Notes under the pieces: model-generated
Databases searched by the model: none
What the model saw: the letters and a program-made list of their open reading frames with translations, nothing else
Told to the model about the DNA's origin: nothing
Part shown: in pieces, positions 12,268 to 20,632 of the stretch
Layout: each line of letters opens with the position of its first letter
Position numbering within the stretch: position 1 is the first letter of the stretch
Position numbers and translations under genes: made by a program
Origin: Halomonas chromatireducens
Lineage (GTDB): Bacteria > Pseudomonadota > Gammaproteobacteria > Pseudomonadales > Halomonadaceae
Length of the DNA: 64,000 nucleotides
Assembly: GCF_001545155.1 (NCBI RefSeq)
Contig: NZ_CP014226.1
Coordinates: forward strand, 2,710,387 to 2,774,386
Reading direction: 5' to 3'

Positions 12268-13721
12268 TGCAATGGGAAACCGTGATCGGGCTGGAGGTCC
12301 ATGTCCAGCTCGCCACCCGCTCGAAAATCTTTTCCGGCGCGTCCACGGCCTTCGGCGCCGAGCCCAACAGCCAGGCTTGCGCCGTGGACCTGGGCCTGCC
12401 CGGCGTGCTGCCGGTGCTCAACGAGGCTGCCGTGGCCATGGCCGTCCAGTTCGGTCTGGCGATCCACGCCGACATTCCCGAGGTCTCGGTCTTCGATCGC
12501 AAGAATTACTTCTACCCCGACCTGCCCAAGGGCTACCAGACCAGCCAGATGTATCACCCCATCGTCGGTGCCGGCGAAGTGGAGATCACCCTGGATGACG
12601 GCAGCACCAAGCGTATCCGGGTCCACCATGCCCACCTGGAAGAGGATGCCGGCAAGTCGCTGCATGAGGACTTCCACGGCATGACCGGGGTCGACCTCAA
12701 CCGGGCCGGCACCCCGCTGCTGGAGATCGTCTCCGAACCGGACCTGCGCTCGGCGAAGGAGGCCGCCGCCTACCTCAAGGCGATCCACTCCATCGTCACC
12801 TATCTCGGCATCAGCGACGGCAACATGGCCGAAGGGTCGATGCGCTGCGACGTCAACGTCTCGGTGCGCCCCCGGGGCCAGGAAGCCTACGGCACCCGCG
12901 CCGAGATCAAGAACGTCAACTCCTTCCGCTTCGTCGAGCGCGCCATCGCCTTCGAGGTGGAGCGCCAGGTGGAGCTGATCGAGGATGGCGGCAAGGTGGT
13001 GCAGGAGACTCGCCTGTTCGACCCTGATCGGGACGAGACCCGCAGCATGCGCACCAAGGAGGAAGCCAACGACTATCGCTACTTCCCCTGCCCCGACCTG
13101 CTTCCCGTGGTGCTGGATCAGGCCTATGTCGATCACCTGCGCAGCAACCTGCCGGAGCTGCCCGCGGAGAAGCGCGCCCGCTTCGAGCATGAACTGGGGC
13201 TTTCCGCCTACGATGCCAGCGTGCTTTCCGCCACGCGGGAGATGGCCGACTTCTTCGAGGAGGCCAAGAACGTCTGTGGCGATGCCAAGCAGGCCGCCAA
13301 CTGGGTCCAGGGCGAGCTTTCCGGCGCACTCAACCGGGAGAGCCTGCCGATCACCCACAGTCCCGTCTCGGCCCGCCAGCTCGGCGAACTGATCGCCCGG
13401 GTAATGGACGACACCATCAACGGCAAGGCCGCCAAGCAGGTCTTCCAGGCCCTGTGGAACGGCCAGGGCGCCAGGGCCGACGACATCATCGAAGCCCAGG
13501 GGCTCAAGCAGGTCACTGACAGCGGTGCCATCGAGGCAATGATCGATCAGGTGATCGAGGAAAGTCCCGCCCAAGTCGCCCAGTACCGCGATGCCGAGCC
13601 GGACAAGCGTGGCAAGATGATCGGCTACTTCGTCGGCCAGGTCATGAAGGCCTCACGGGGCACCGCCAACCCCCAGCAGGTCAATCAACTGCTGAAAGAG
13701 AAGCTGGACGCCCTCTGCTGA
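12267..13721 (+). CDS. gatB: Asp/Glu-tRNA amidotransferase subunit B
   Basis: The product is 484 residues. GatB activates the misacylated tRNA by phosphorylation and performs the transamidation. The start [15 protein letters not shown], the motif SKIFSGAS and the block [10 protein letters not shown] are diagnostic. A C-terminal helical/YqeY-like tRNA-binding domain (about residues 330-484) is present, ending [11 protein letters not shown]. It completes gatCAB. A strong hairpin follows immediately after the stop. Confidence 0.97.
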   Translation: MQWETVIGLEVHVQLATRSKIFSGASTAFGAEPNSQACAVDLGLPGVLPVLNEAAVAMAVQFGLAIHADIPEVSVFDRKNYFYPDLPKGYQTSQMYHPIVGAGEVEITLDDGSTKRIRVHHAHLEEDAGKSLHEDFHGMTGVDLNRAGTPLLEIVSEPDLRSAKEAAAYLKAIHSIVTYLGISDGNMAEGSMRCDVNVSVRPRGQEAYGTRAEIKNVNSFRFVERAIAFEVERQVELIEDGGKVVQETRLFDPDRDETRSMRTKEEANDYRYFPCPDLLPVVLDQAYVDHLRSNLPELPAEKRARFEHELGLSAYDASVLSATREMADFFEEAKNVCGDAKQAANWVQGELSGALNRESLPITHSPVSARQLGELIARVMDDTINGKAAKQVFQALWNGQGARADDIIEAQGLKQVTDSGAIEAMIDQVIEESPAQVAQYRDAEPDKRGKMIGYFVGQVMKASRGTANPQQVNQLLKEKLDALC

Positions 13722-13724
13722 ACC

Positions 13725-13766
13725 CACCTGGGGCATGACGCGCAGGCAGCGCGCATGCCCCAGGTG
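13725..13766. terminator. Strong hairpin between gatB and puuR
   Basis: CACCTGGGGCATG at 13725-13737 is perfectly complementary to CATGCCCCAGGTG at 13754-13766, and an inner CGCGC/GCGCG pair extends the stem across a 5-base loop. It starts four bases after the gatB stop. There is no T-run, so if it terminates transcription it does so without the classical tail. It may instead be an mRNA 3' stabiliser or part of the leader of the next gene. Confidence 0.5.
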
Positions 13767-13788
13767 CCGCGACCACAAGGAGATCAGA

Positions 13789-14340
13789 ATGGCGGATGAC
13801 GTCGGTGCACGGCTGCGCGCCCTGCGCACCCTGCGCGGCATTTCCCAGCGCGAGCTGGCCAAGCGCTGCGGTGTCACCCACTCCAGCCTGTCGCTGATCG
13901 AGCAGGGCAAGGTCAGCCCATCGGTCAGCTCCCTGAAGAAGATCCTCGACGCCTTTCCCATCAGTGTCGGCGACTTCTTCACCATGGACCTGGAGAGCCG
14001 CGATCAGGTCTTCTATTCAACCGCCGAGCTTGCCGATGTGGGCACCGGCGAGGTCATCTACAAGCTGGTCGGCGCCAACCGCGCCAGCCGCGCATTGGCC
14101 TTCATGATCGAGACCTATCCCCCCGGCGCCGATACCGGCCACGAGATGATCGCCCACCAGGGTGAAGAAGCGGGCGTCGTGCTGGAAGGCGAGATCGAGA
14201 TCACCATTGGTGCGGAATCCCGTACCCTTGGCCCGGGTGAAGCCTATTACTTCGATACCAACGTGCCCCACCGCTTTCGCAACCCCGGCAAGGAATCCTG
14301 CCGCCTGGTGAGCTGCTGCACCCCCGCTCGAACCTTCTGA
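13789..14340 (+). CDS. puuR: XRE-cupin regulator, PuuR-like
   Basis: The product is 183 residues: an N-terminal HTH of the XRE type (about 5-62, GISQRELAKRCGVTHSSLSLIEQGKVSP) and a C-terminal cupin (about 105-178). The cupin block HQGEEAGVVLEGEIE and the C-terminal TPARTF closely resemble E. coli PuuR (HQGEEIGTVLEGEI, TPTTF), the putrescine-responsive repressor of the puu genes. puuC, puuD, puuA and puuB lie 4-10 kb downstream, which supports the name. Start chosen at MADDVGARL, 6 bases after AAGGAG. It could instead control another amine or amino-acid pathway. Confidence 0.75.
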   Translation: MADDVGARLRALRTLRGISQRELAKRCGVTHSSLSLIEQGKVSPSVSSLKKILDAFPISVGDFFTMDLESRDQVFYSTAELADVGTGEVIYKLVGANRASRALAFMIETYPPGADTGHEMIAHQGEEAGVVLEGEIEITIGAESRTLGPGEAYYFDTNVPHRFRNPGKESCRLVSCCTPARTF

Positions 14341-14414
14341 TCCGCCTCACACTTCTTCTGCGCCGATTGCCCGCCACCGGCACCAGGCGGTCTGTCACTG
14401 TGCCTGCCTGATAA

Positions 14415-14444
14415 TATCTATACATAAGATAGATAGTTGTACAA
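14415..14444. promoter_or_regulatory. Palindromic sites upstream of the chemoreceptor gene
   Basis: In an AT-rich patch of the 202-base gap before the chemoreceptor gene, TATCTAT (14415-14421) and ATAGATA (14429-14435) form a perfect 7-base inverted repeat with a 7-base spacer. TTGTACAA (14437-14444) is a separate perfect palindrome. The patch stands out against the high-GC surroundings and probably holds the promoter and a regulator site. No sigma-28 type flagellar promoter could be assigned. A GGTGCT/AGCACC hairpin lies further into the leader. Confidence 0.4.
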
Positions 14445-14542
14445 TTATAGTATAGCCAATAGACTGCACTCCTACGCAGGGTGCTGATCAAGCACCGCTG
14501 GCCCGGGCGCCGCAGAGCGCCTCATAAAAAGAAGGAAAGACA

Positions 14543-16276
14543 ATGAGCTCCCTGACGGCACGTTTCTCCCGGCTTGGCATTCGATCCCGACTGGTCAGCG
14601 GCTTTTCAGCCGTGCTGGTGCTGATCGTGGCCCTGACCCTCATCGGCATCAGCCAGGTAAACAGCATCGACCGCGGCCTCACCACCATCAACGACATCAA
14701 TGGCGCCAAGCTGCGCCACGCCATCGACTGGCGAGGCAGCGTTCATGACCGCGCCATCCTGCTGCGCGACATGACCCTGGTTACCAGCGACGCAGACCTG
14801 GACGCCCTGCAGGCCGATTACCAGGTCCTGGCCGAAAACTACGAGCGCGCCACCGGGGGACTCAGCGATGTCATGAGCGCCGCGCCGGACAGCGTTACCG
14901 ACAGGGAGCGCACATTGCTTGCCGCCATCGAAAGCCAGGCCGCCGCCACCCAGGCGCTTGCCGCCGACGTCATGGCGCAACGCCAGGACGGGAATCTGCC
15001 GGCGGCCCGCCAGCAGTTGCTCGCCGCAGCCGGCCCCGCCTTCTTCGCCTGGCTTGACGAGATCAACGGCTTCATCGACTACCAGGAAAGCAACAGCGCC
15101 GCCGACACCGCCGTGGCCCGTGACACGGCAGAAGGCTTCCAGATACTGATGCTGGGGCTCTGCCTGGCCGCGCTGCTAATCGGCGGCATCATCGCCTACC
15201 TGCTCTCCCGCCAGCTGCTCAGGGAGCTGGGCGCCGAGCCCCACGAAGTGAAGGCATTCGCCGAGGCAATCGGTCGCGGCGAGCTGACGACCGCCGGGCG
15301 ACTGCGGAAGAACGACGACCACAGCATCATGGCCTCCCAGATGAACATGGCACGACAGCTTCAGGGCATCGTCGCCCAGGTACGTGCCGCAGCGGACGCC
15401 GTGGCGAGCAACAGCGAGCAGATCGCCGAAGGTAACAACGACCTTGCATCACGCACGCAGCAGCAGGCCAGCGCCCTGACCCAGACTGCCTCCGCCATGG
15501 AGGAGCTCAACGGTACCGTGTCCCAGAACTCCGCCAATGCCGAACAGGCGAGCAGCGAGGCCGAGGGCGCGTCCGTCACGGCCAGGCGCGGTGGCGCCGC
15601 CGTGCAGCAGGTCGCGGAAACCATGAACGACCTCGACCGCAGCTCCAGCGAGATCGCCAGCATCATCTCCACCATCGATAACATCGCCTTCCAGACCAAC
15701 ATCCTGGCCCTCAATGCCTCGGTAGAAGCCGCCCGGGCCGGCGAGCACGGTCGCGGCTTCGCCGTGGTCGCCGCCGAGGTGCGCAAGCTGGCTCAGAACA
15801 GTGCCAATGCGGCCCGCGAGATCAATGAGCTGATCACCAGCAACGTGGAACGTGTCAAGCACGGCAACGCCCGTGCCGCCGATGCCAGCCAGGCAACCGA
15901 AGAGATCATCGAAGCCATCGGCCGGGTCAGCCAGATCATGCAGGAGATCAGCCAGGCCAGCGCCGAACAGCGCACCGGCGTCCAGGAAGCCGGCAAGGCG
16001 GTCTATGAAATGGACCAGGTGACCCAGCAGAATGCCATCCTGGTAAACCAGAGCGCCTCGTCCGCCGCCAACCTGAGCCAGCATGCCCAGCAGCTGATCA
16101 ACGCCATGTCGGCCTTCCACCTGCCCCAAGGCAGCGCGGCAGCAAACCGGGCGCCTTTCTCCCTGGGCGCTACCAACGCTGACTGGCGGACACTCAGTGA
16201 CCCGCAGCCCTCACGGAGCCGCTCGACCAAGAGTATCGTTGGACAGCGACTGCAGCCCGAATGGGAAAATTTCTGA
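14543..16276 (+). CDS. Methyl-accepting chemotaxis protein with CheR-tether tail
   Basis: This is a 577-residue chemoreceptor. Two membrane helices (about 17-38 and 200-222) flank a periplasmic four-helix-bundle sensor of about 160 residues. A HAMP domain follows, then a long cytoplasmic coiled coil with the conserved hairpin tip (AFQTNILALNASVEAARAG, RGFAVVAAEVRKLA). The last five residues, EWENF, fit the x-W-x-x-F pentapeptide that tethers CheR and CheB in Tar/Tsr-type receptors (NWETF). The flexible linker SLGATNADWRTL...SRSRSTKS precedes it. The ligand cannot be read from the sequence; neighbouring polyamine genes make an amine or amino acid a fair guess. Start has AAGGA upstream. Confidence 0.92.
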   Translation: MSSLTARFSRLGIRSRLVSGFSAVLVLIVALTLIGISQVNSIDRGLTTINDINGAKLRHAIDWRGSVHDRAILLRDMTLVTSDADLDALQADYQVLAENYERATGGLSDVMSAAPDSVTDRERTLLAAIESQAAATQALAADVMAQRQDGNLPAARQQLLAAAGPAFFAWLDEINGFIDYQESNSAADTAVARDTAEGFQILMLGLCLAALLIGGIIAYLLSRQLLRELGAEPHEVKAFAEAIGRGELTTAGRLRKNDDHSIMASQMNMARQLQGIVAQVRAAADAVASNSEQIAEGNNDLASRTQQQASALTQTASAMEELNGTVSQNSANAEQASSEAEGASVTARRGGAAVQQVAETMNDLDRSSSEIASIISTIDNIAFQTNILALNASVEAARAGEHGRGFAVVAAEVRKLAQNSANAAREINELITSNVERVKHGNARAADASQATEEIIEAIGRVSQIMQEISQASAEQRTGVQEAGKAVYEMDQVTQQNAILVNQSASSAANLSQHAQQLINAMSAFHLPQGSAAANRAPFSLGATNADWRTLSDPQPSRSRSTKSIVGQRLQPEWENF

Positions 16277-16328
16277 GAACGAGGGAGCACAGGCTCGTGC
16301 CTCCTAAAGACCCTAATGGAGAGACACC

Positions 16329-16496
16329 ATGTTCGGATGGTTGAAACCTGACCCGAAGAAGAAACTGCAGAAAGCGTATGAGCACAAGCTGCAGCAGGCG
16401 ATGGAGGCAGCCCGCAACGGCGACATGCGTGCCAATGCGACCCTGACCGAGGAAGCCGAAAGCCTGCTAGCCGAGCTCAAGCAGCATTCGTCATAG
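16329..16496 (+). CDS. Small conserved basic protein (DUF6435-like)
   Basis: The product is a 55-residue protein starting MFGWLKPDPKKKLQKAYEHK and ending LLAELKQHSS. It is a charged amphipathic helix protein with a hydrophobic MFGW start, preceded by GGAGAG at 9 bases. The MFxxxKxDPKKKLQKxY start and the later NGDMR segment match a family of short gammaproteobacterial proteins of unknown function, which I recall as DUF6435. It sits 52 bases after the chemoreceptor on the same strand and may be cotranscribed with it. No function is known to me. Confidence 0.75.
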   Translation: MFGWLKPDPKKKLQKAYEHKLQQAMEAARNGDMRANATLTEEAESLLAELKQHSS

Positions 16497-16557
16497 CAGC
16501 ACGGACCCCCTGCGGGAGAGCTATCGCAGCAGGGGATTCGGAGAGATAGGCTCCACA

Positions 16558-17910
16558 TCACGCTTCCCCCGAGTCACCATGGTGGCCGGGGGACAGTTCG
16601 AGGCGGGCTCGCTCGACCAGCTCGGCGGGCAGCTCCTTCTTCACCGCCACCCCCAGCTCCTGGAACTCGGCGGTCTGCTTGATCAGGTTGGCACGGCCGT
16701 TGACCAACTGGCCCATGGCCCTGTCGTAGCTGTCACGGGCCCCTTCCAGCTTCCTCCCCACGTCCTCCATGCTCTCCAGGAACAGACGCAGCTTGTTGTA
16801 GAACTTCTCGGCACGACTTGCCAGCTCGGCGCTGTGACGGCTCTGATCCTCGAAGCGCCACAGCTGGCGCACGATATTCAGGCTGGTGAGCAGCGTGGTG
16901 GGCGTCGCCACCAGCACGTTGTTCTCGATGGCCCGCTGGAAGAGCGACTCGTCGAACTTCAGTGCCTCCACATAGGCGGACTCCACCGGAATGAACATCA
17001 CCACGACTTCCGGCGAGTTGAGCCCCGGCAGGTCATAGTAGTGCTTGTCGGCCAGCTCGGCGATACGATCGCCCACTGCCCGGGCATGTTCGGCCAGCGC
17101 CTGCCCCCTCGCCACTTCCCCGTCCGCGTTCACGTACCGCACATAGGCGGATAGCGACGTCTTGGCATCGATGACCAGATGCTTGCCCTGGGGCAGGTAG
17201 ACGATGGCATCGGGCCGCCGCCGCCCCTCCTCGGTAGCGAAGCTGACCTCGCGCTGGTAGTCCTTGCCGGCGCGCAGGCCGGAGCCCTCCAGCACGTTCT
17301 CGAGCATCAGCTCACCCCAGTTGCCCTGCACCTTCTTCTGCCCCTGAAGCGCCCGGGTCAGGCGATCGGCCTGGTCGGTAATCTCGCGGTTGAGGCCCTG
17401 CAGATGCTTGAGTTCGGTGCGCAGGCTGGCGCGCTGCTCGGTGTCGAAGCGGTGGATGGATTCCACTTTCTCGCGAAAGCCCTTCATCTCGCTCTGGATG
17501 GGCTGCAGCAAGCCGCTGATATGCTTCTGGGACAGCTCCGAGAAGGCCTTTCCCTTGCGTTCGAGTATCTCGTTGGCAAGGTTCTCGAACTCCTGCTTGA
17601 GCTGGTCGCGGCTGTCGCGCAGCAGCGTGAGCTGCTCGGCGAAGTGCTGCTGCTTCTGCTCCAGCGTGGTAGCCAGGCGCGCCTCGCTTATCTGCACCTC
17701 ACCCAGCATGCGCTGCGATTCATCGAGGCGTCGCTCGCGCTCGGCAAGCCGCTCGCGCAGCTCGGCCAGGGCGGCGGCGTGCCGTTGCGCATCGGCGCGC
17801 TGACGCCGGGCAGCGAACAGGCCGGCCAGGCCGAAGGCGAGCAGGAATGCCAGCAGCGCCATGGCATAGCCGACGGGAAGGGAGTCCAGCAGTGTCGTCA
17901 GATCGGTCAA
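16558..17910 (-). CDS. rmuC: DNA recombination protein RmuC
   Basis: The product is 450 residues with one N-terminal membrane segment (about 13-33), a long coiled coil (about 40-190) and the RmuC nuclease-like domain (KVQGNWGELMLENVLEGSGL, RPDAIVYLPQGKHLVIDAKTSL, VVMFIPVESAY). RmuC limits inversions at short inverted repeats and has a PD-(D/E)XK-like core; the DAKTSL stretch is its conserved lysine region. It is a single-gene unit, convergent with the preceding small gene and 63 bases downstream of puuC. Confidence 0.94.
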   Translation of the reverse strand: MTDLTTLLDSLPVGYAMALLAFLLAFGLAGLFAARRQRADAQRHAAALAELRERLAERERRLDESQRMLGEVQISEARLATTLEQKQQHFAEQLTLLRDSRDQLKQEFENLANEILERKGKAFSELSQKHISGLLQPIQSEMKGFREKVESIHRFDTEQRASLRTELKHLQGLNREITDQADRLTRALQGQKKVQGNWGELMLENVLEGSGLRAGKDYQREVSFATEEGRRRPDAIVYLPQGKHLVIDAKTSLSAYVRYVNADGEVARGQALAEHARAVGDRIAELADKHYYDLPGLNSPEVVVMFIPVESAYVEALKFDESLFQRAIENNVLVATPTTLLTSLNIVRQLWRFEDQSRHSAELASRAEKFYNKLRLFLESMEDVGRKLEGARDSYDRAMGQLVNGRANLIKQTAEFQELGVAVKKELPAELVERARLELSPGHHGDSGEA

Positions 17911-17973
17911 GGGGGGTCTCCTGCGGGCGGTCGTCGCGCCAGTATACCCGCCGCAGCCGCCCGCTCCCTCCCC

Positions 17974-19479
17974 TCAGTCCCGGTGCAGCGCCATCCACAC
18001 GCTCTTGAGGCTGGAGTACTCCTCCAGGCTATGATGCGACTTGTCGCGACCGTTGCCCGACTGCTTCACCCCGCCGAAGGGCATGGTCTGATCGCCCCCG
18101 GCCCAGTTGTTGACGAACACCTGGCCCGACTGCAGCCGCCGGGTGACCCGCATGATGCGATCGATGTCCTGGCTCCATAGCCCCGCGGCAAGCCCGTGGG
18201 GCGTGTCGTTGGCCAGGGCCACCGCCTCTTCTTCGCTGTCGAAGCCGAACACCGCCAGCACCGGGCCGAAGATCTCCTCGCGGCCGATCGTCATCTGTGG
18301 CGTCACGCCATCGAAGACCGTGGGTGGAATAAAGTAGCCCGGGCCGTCGATGGCCTGGCCGCCGGTGCGCAGCCGTGCGCCCTCTTCCACGCCCTGGCGG
18401 ATGTAGTCGAGGATGCGTCGGTGCTGGGTCTCGTCGACGATGGCACCCATGAAGCTCTCGGGGTCGAGCGGGTCGCCGGGCTGCATGGTCTCGGCTGCTT
18501 TCAATACACGCTCAACGAATTCCTCGCGGATCACGTTCTCCACCAGCAGCCGGGAGCCGGCGATGCACACCTCGCCCTGGTTGTGGAAGATGGCTGCGGC
18601 GGCGTGCTTAGCCACCTTGTCCAGCTCCTTGCAGTCGGCGAAGACGATATTGGGCGACTTGCCGCCGCACTCCAGGTAGACCCGCTTGAGGTTCGACTGG
18701 CCGGCATACTGCATCAGCTGCTTGCCCACCGCCGTGGAGCCGGTGAAGGCCAGGCAGTCAACTTCCATGGAGAGCGCCAGCGCCTTGCCCGCGGTATGGC
18801 CGAAGCCGGGCAGCACCTGGAACACCCCACGCGGTATCCCCGCTTCCTTGGCCAGTTGGGCCAGGCGCAGCGCCGAGAGCGGCGACTTCTCCGAGGGCTT
18901 GAGGATCACGCTGTTGCCGGCGGCCAGCGCCGGGGCGATCTTCCAGGCGGTCATCATCAGCGGGAAGTTCCACGGCACGATGGCCGCCACCACGCCGATG
19001 GGCTCGCGCAGCACCAGCGCCAGGGCATCCTCGCCGGTGGGCGCCACCTCGCCGTAGAGCTTGTCGATGCACTCGGCCTGGTAGCGGATACAGGCGATGG
19101 CACCATTCATGTCGCCAAGCGAGCTCGAAACCGGCTTGCCCATGTCGAGGGTATCTATCAAAGCCAGCTCATGCTTGTTGGCTTCCATCAGATCGGCCAG
19201 ACGCAGCAGCACCTTCTTGCGCTTGCCCGGCGCCAGGCGGGACCACTCGCCGCCAGTGAAGGCCGCCCGGGCCGCGGTCACGGCCAGCTCGGCATCGACG
19301 GCGTCGCAGCTTGCCACCTGGGCCAGGATCTCGTTCGTCGCCGGGTTGCGCGACTCGAAGGTGTCTCCGCTCGCGGCGGCGACGAAGGCATCGTCGATAA
19401 AGGCTCGCGACTCGAAGGCGAGCCCGGCGGCCAGAGCCTGCCAGTCGGCCTGGGTACGGGGGGATTGCGAACGGCTCAC
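17974..19479 (-). CDS. puuC: Gamma-glutamyl-gamma-aminobutyraldehyde dehydrogenase
   Basis: This is a 501-residue NAD(P)-dependent aldehyde dehydrogenase, close to E. coli PuuC (495). The catalytic cysteine is in NQGEVCIAGSRL, the general base in VYLECGGKSPN, and the Rossmann-type cofactor site in AFTGSTAVGK. PuuC oxidises gamma-glutamyl-aminobutyraldehyde in putrescine breakdown and often accepts other aldehydes. It follows puuD in the same direction with a 123-base gap, giving a puuD-puuC unit. Specificity is assigned from context and similarity; general ALDH activity is certain. Confidence 0.9.
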   Translation of the reverse strand: MSRSQSPRTQADWQALAAGLAFESRAFIDDAFVAAASGDTFESRNPATNEILAQVASCDAVDAELAVTAARAAFTGGEWSRLAPGKRKKVLLRLADLMEANKHELALIDTLDMGKPVSSSLGDMNGAIACIRYQAECIDKLYGEVAPTGEDALALVLREPIGVVAAIVPWNFPLMMTAWKIAPALAAGNSVILKPSEKSPLSALRLAQLAKEAGIPRGVFQVLPGFGHTAGKALALSMEVDCLAFTGSTAVGKQLMQYAGQSNLKRVYLECGGKSPNIVFADCKELDKVAKHAAAAIFHNQGEVCIAGSRLLVENVIREEFVERVLKAAETMQPGDPLDPESFMGAIVDETQHRRILDYIRQGVEEGARLRTGGQAIDGPGYFIPPTVFDGVTPQMTIGREEIFGPVLAVFGFDSEEEAVALANDTPHGLAAGLWSQDIDRIMRVTRRLQSGQVFVNNWAGGDQTMPFGGVKQSGNGRDKSHHSLEEYSSLKSVWMALHRD

Positions 19480-19602
19480 GGTCGGGACTCCTCTATGAAG
19501 GGTTGTTGTTGGGCCTGTTCGTCCAGCGCCTGGCGAGCCACGTCTGCCAGTGCGACGATCTCGGCGTTGATGATCACTAGTGACGGCCAGATCATCATCG
19601 TA

Positions 19603-20373
19603 TCACCCACCGAGCACACCACCAGCAGGCCCCCGCCCCTGTCGATGATCGCGACAGGCGCTGGCGAAGCCTTCGAATAGCGCGTGGTATAGCGGATGTT
19701 CCGCTGGTCGCCATTCCGGATGCCACTGTACCGCGAGGGCAAAGGCCGGCGCTGCGGTGACCGAGACCGCTTCGACCAGGCCATCCGGTGCCCATGCCTC
19801 CGCGCGGAGTCCCTCCCCAAGACGGTCGATGCCCTGCTGATGCAGCGAGTTGACCTTCGAGCACGACTCGGGATACAGCGCTGCGAGATGGCCGCCGGAA
19901 TGCAGCTCGATGCCATGTGCCGGAGCGTAGCGAGCGGCGTAGTCAGCATCAGGCTCACGGTGATCCAGCAGGCCGGGTACATTCTGCACTGCCTGGTGCA
20001 GCGTGCCACCATACGCCACGTTGAGTTCCTGAAAGCCACGACAGATGCCCAGCAGCGGCAGGCCGCGACAAATGGCAGCAGGTATCCATGACAGCGCAGC
20101 GGCGTCGCGATGCAGATCATCCCGGGTATTTTCCGGCGCCCGCTCGGCACCGTAGCGGGAAGGTTCCACGTTGGAATAACTGCCGGTGAGCAACAATCCA
20201 TCCAGGTGTGTGAGCAAGGCGCCATCGACGGCATCCTGCCATACCGGCAGTACTACTGGTGCCAAACCATAGTCGCGTAACGCACTCAGGTACTTGTCGG
20301 TCACCACGTGAGCGGAGTGCCCCTCCACGTCACGGCGACAGGCAATGACACCCACCAGGGGTCGGCTCTGCAT
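19603..20373 (-). CDS. puuD: Gamma-glutamyl-GABA hydrolase
   Basis: The product is 256 residues (E. coli PuuD has 254). It is a class I glutamine-amidotransferase-like hydrolase (peptidase C26) that splits gamma-glutamyl-GABA into glutamate and GABA, the last Puu step. The nucleophile elbow LLGICRGFQELN carries the catalytic cysteine, and VQWHPEW carries the histidine. Start chosen at MQSRPLVGVIACRRD with GGAGGC seven bases upstream; an ATG eight codons earlier lacks a site. Divergent from puuA across an AT-rich promoter region. Confidence 0.93.
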   Translation of the reverse strand: MQSRPLVGVIACRRDVEGHSAHVVTDKYLSALRDYGLAPVVLPVWQDAVDGALLTHLDGLLLTGSYSNVEPSRYGAERAPENTRDDLHRDAAALSWIPAAICRGLPLLGICRGFQELNVAYGGTLHQAVQNVPGLLDHREPDADYAARYAPAHGIELHSGGHLAALYPESCSKVNSLHQQGIDRLGEGLRAEAWAPDGLVEAVSVTAAPAFALAVQWHPEWRPAEHPLYHALFEGFASACRDHRQGRGPAGGVLGG

Positions 20374-20562
20374 TGGAAGCCTCCTTCGAATGCTCATAGG
20401 CAGGTTGGTCCACTACGGCCACCCTATCTTCGTTGAGTAATCTTGCCAAGGAGACCAGTTGAAAATCCAGATATTTCTCGGATAAAAGTCAAAATATATT
20501 TTATATACAACGAGTTATAAGGCAACAAATAAAGCGCCTCGTACGAGCATATCGTAAATAAT

Positions 20563-20598
20563 TTGACAACACTCTACAGTGACTGAAAGATTAGTCAC
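20563..20598 (+). promoter_or_regulatory. puuA promoter with palindromic operator
   Basis: A consensus -35 box TTGACA lies at 20563-20568. Centred where the -10 should be is a perfect inverted repeat GTGACT (20579-20584) / AGTCAC (20593-20598) with an 8-base spacer. Bound there, a repressor would block RNA polymerase; PuuR is the obvious candidate. The rest of the 259-base puuD-puuA gap is very AT-rich. On the minus strand TTGCCT (20518-20523) and TAAAAT (20496-20501) with 16 bases between could serve puuD. Confidence 0.5.
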
Positions 20599-20632
20599 AA
20601 TGACAGCCAAACCGAACAATACAGGTGACTTA

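Noticed and set aside
14341..14542. Sigma-28 flagellar promoter for the chemoreceptor gene
   Set aside because: TAAG and GCCAATAG elements are present but about 25 bases apart, too far for a sigma-28 promoter.
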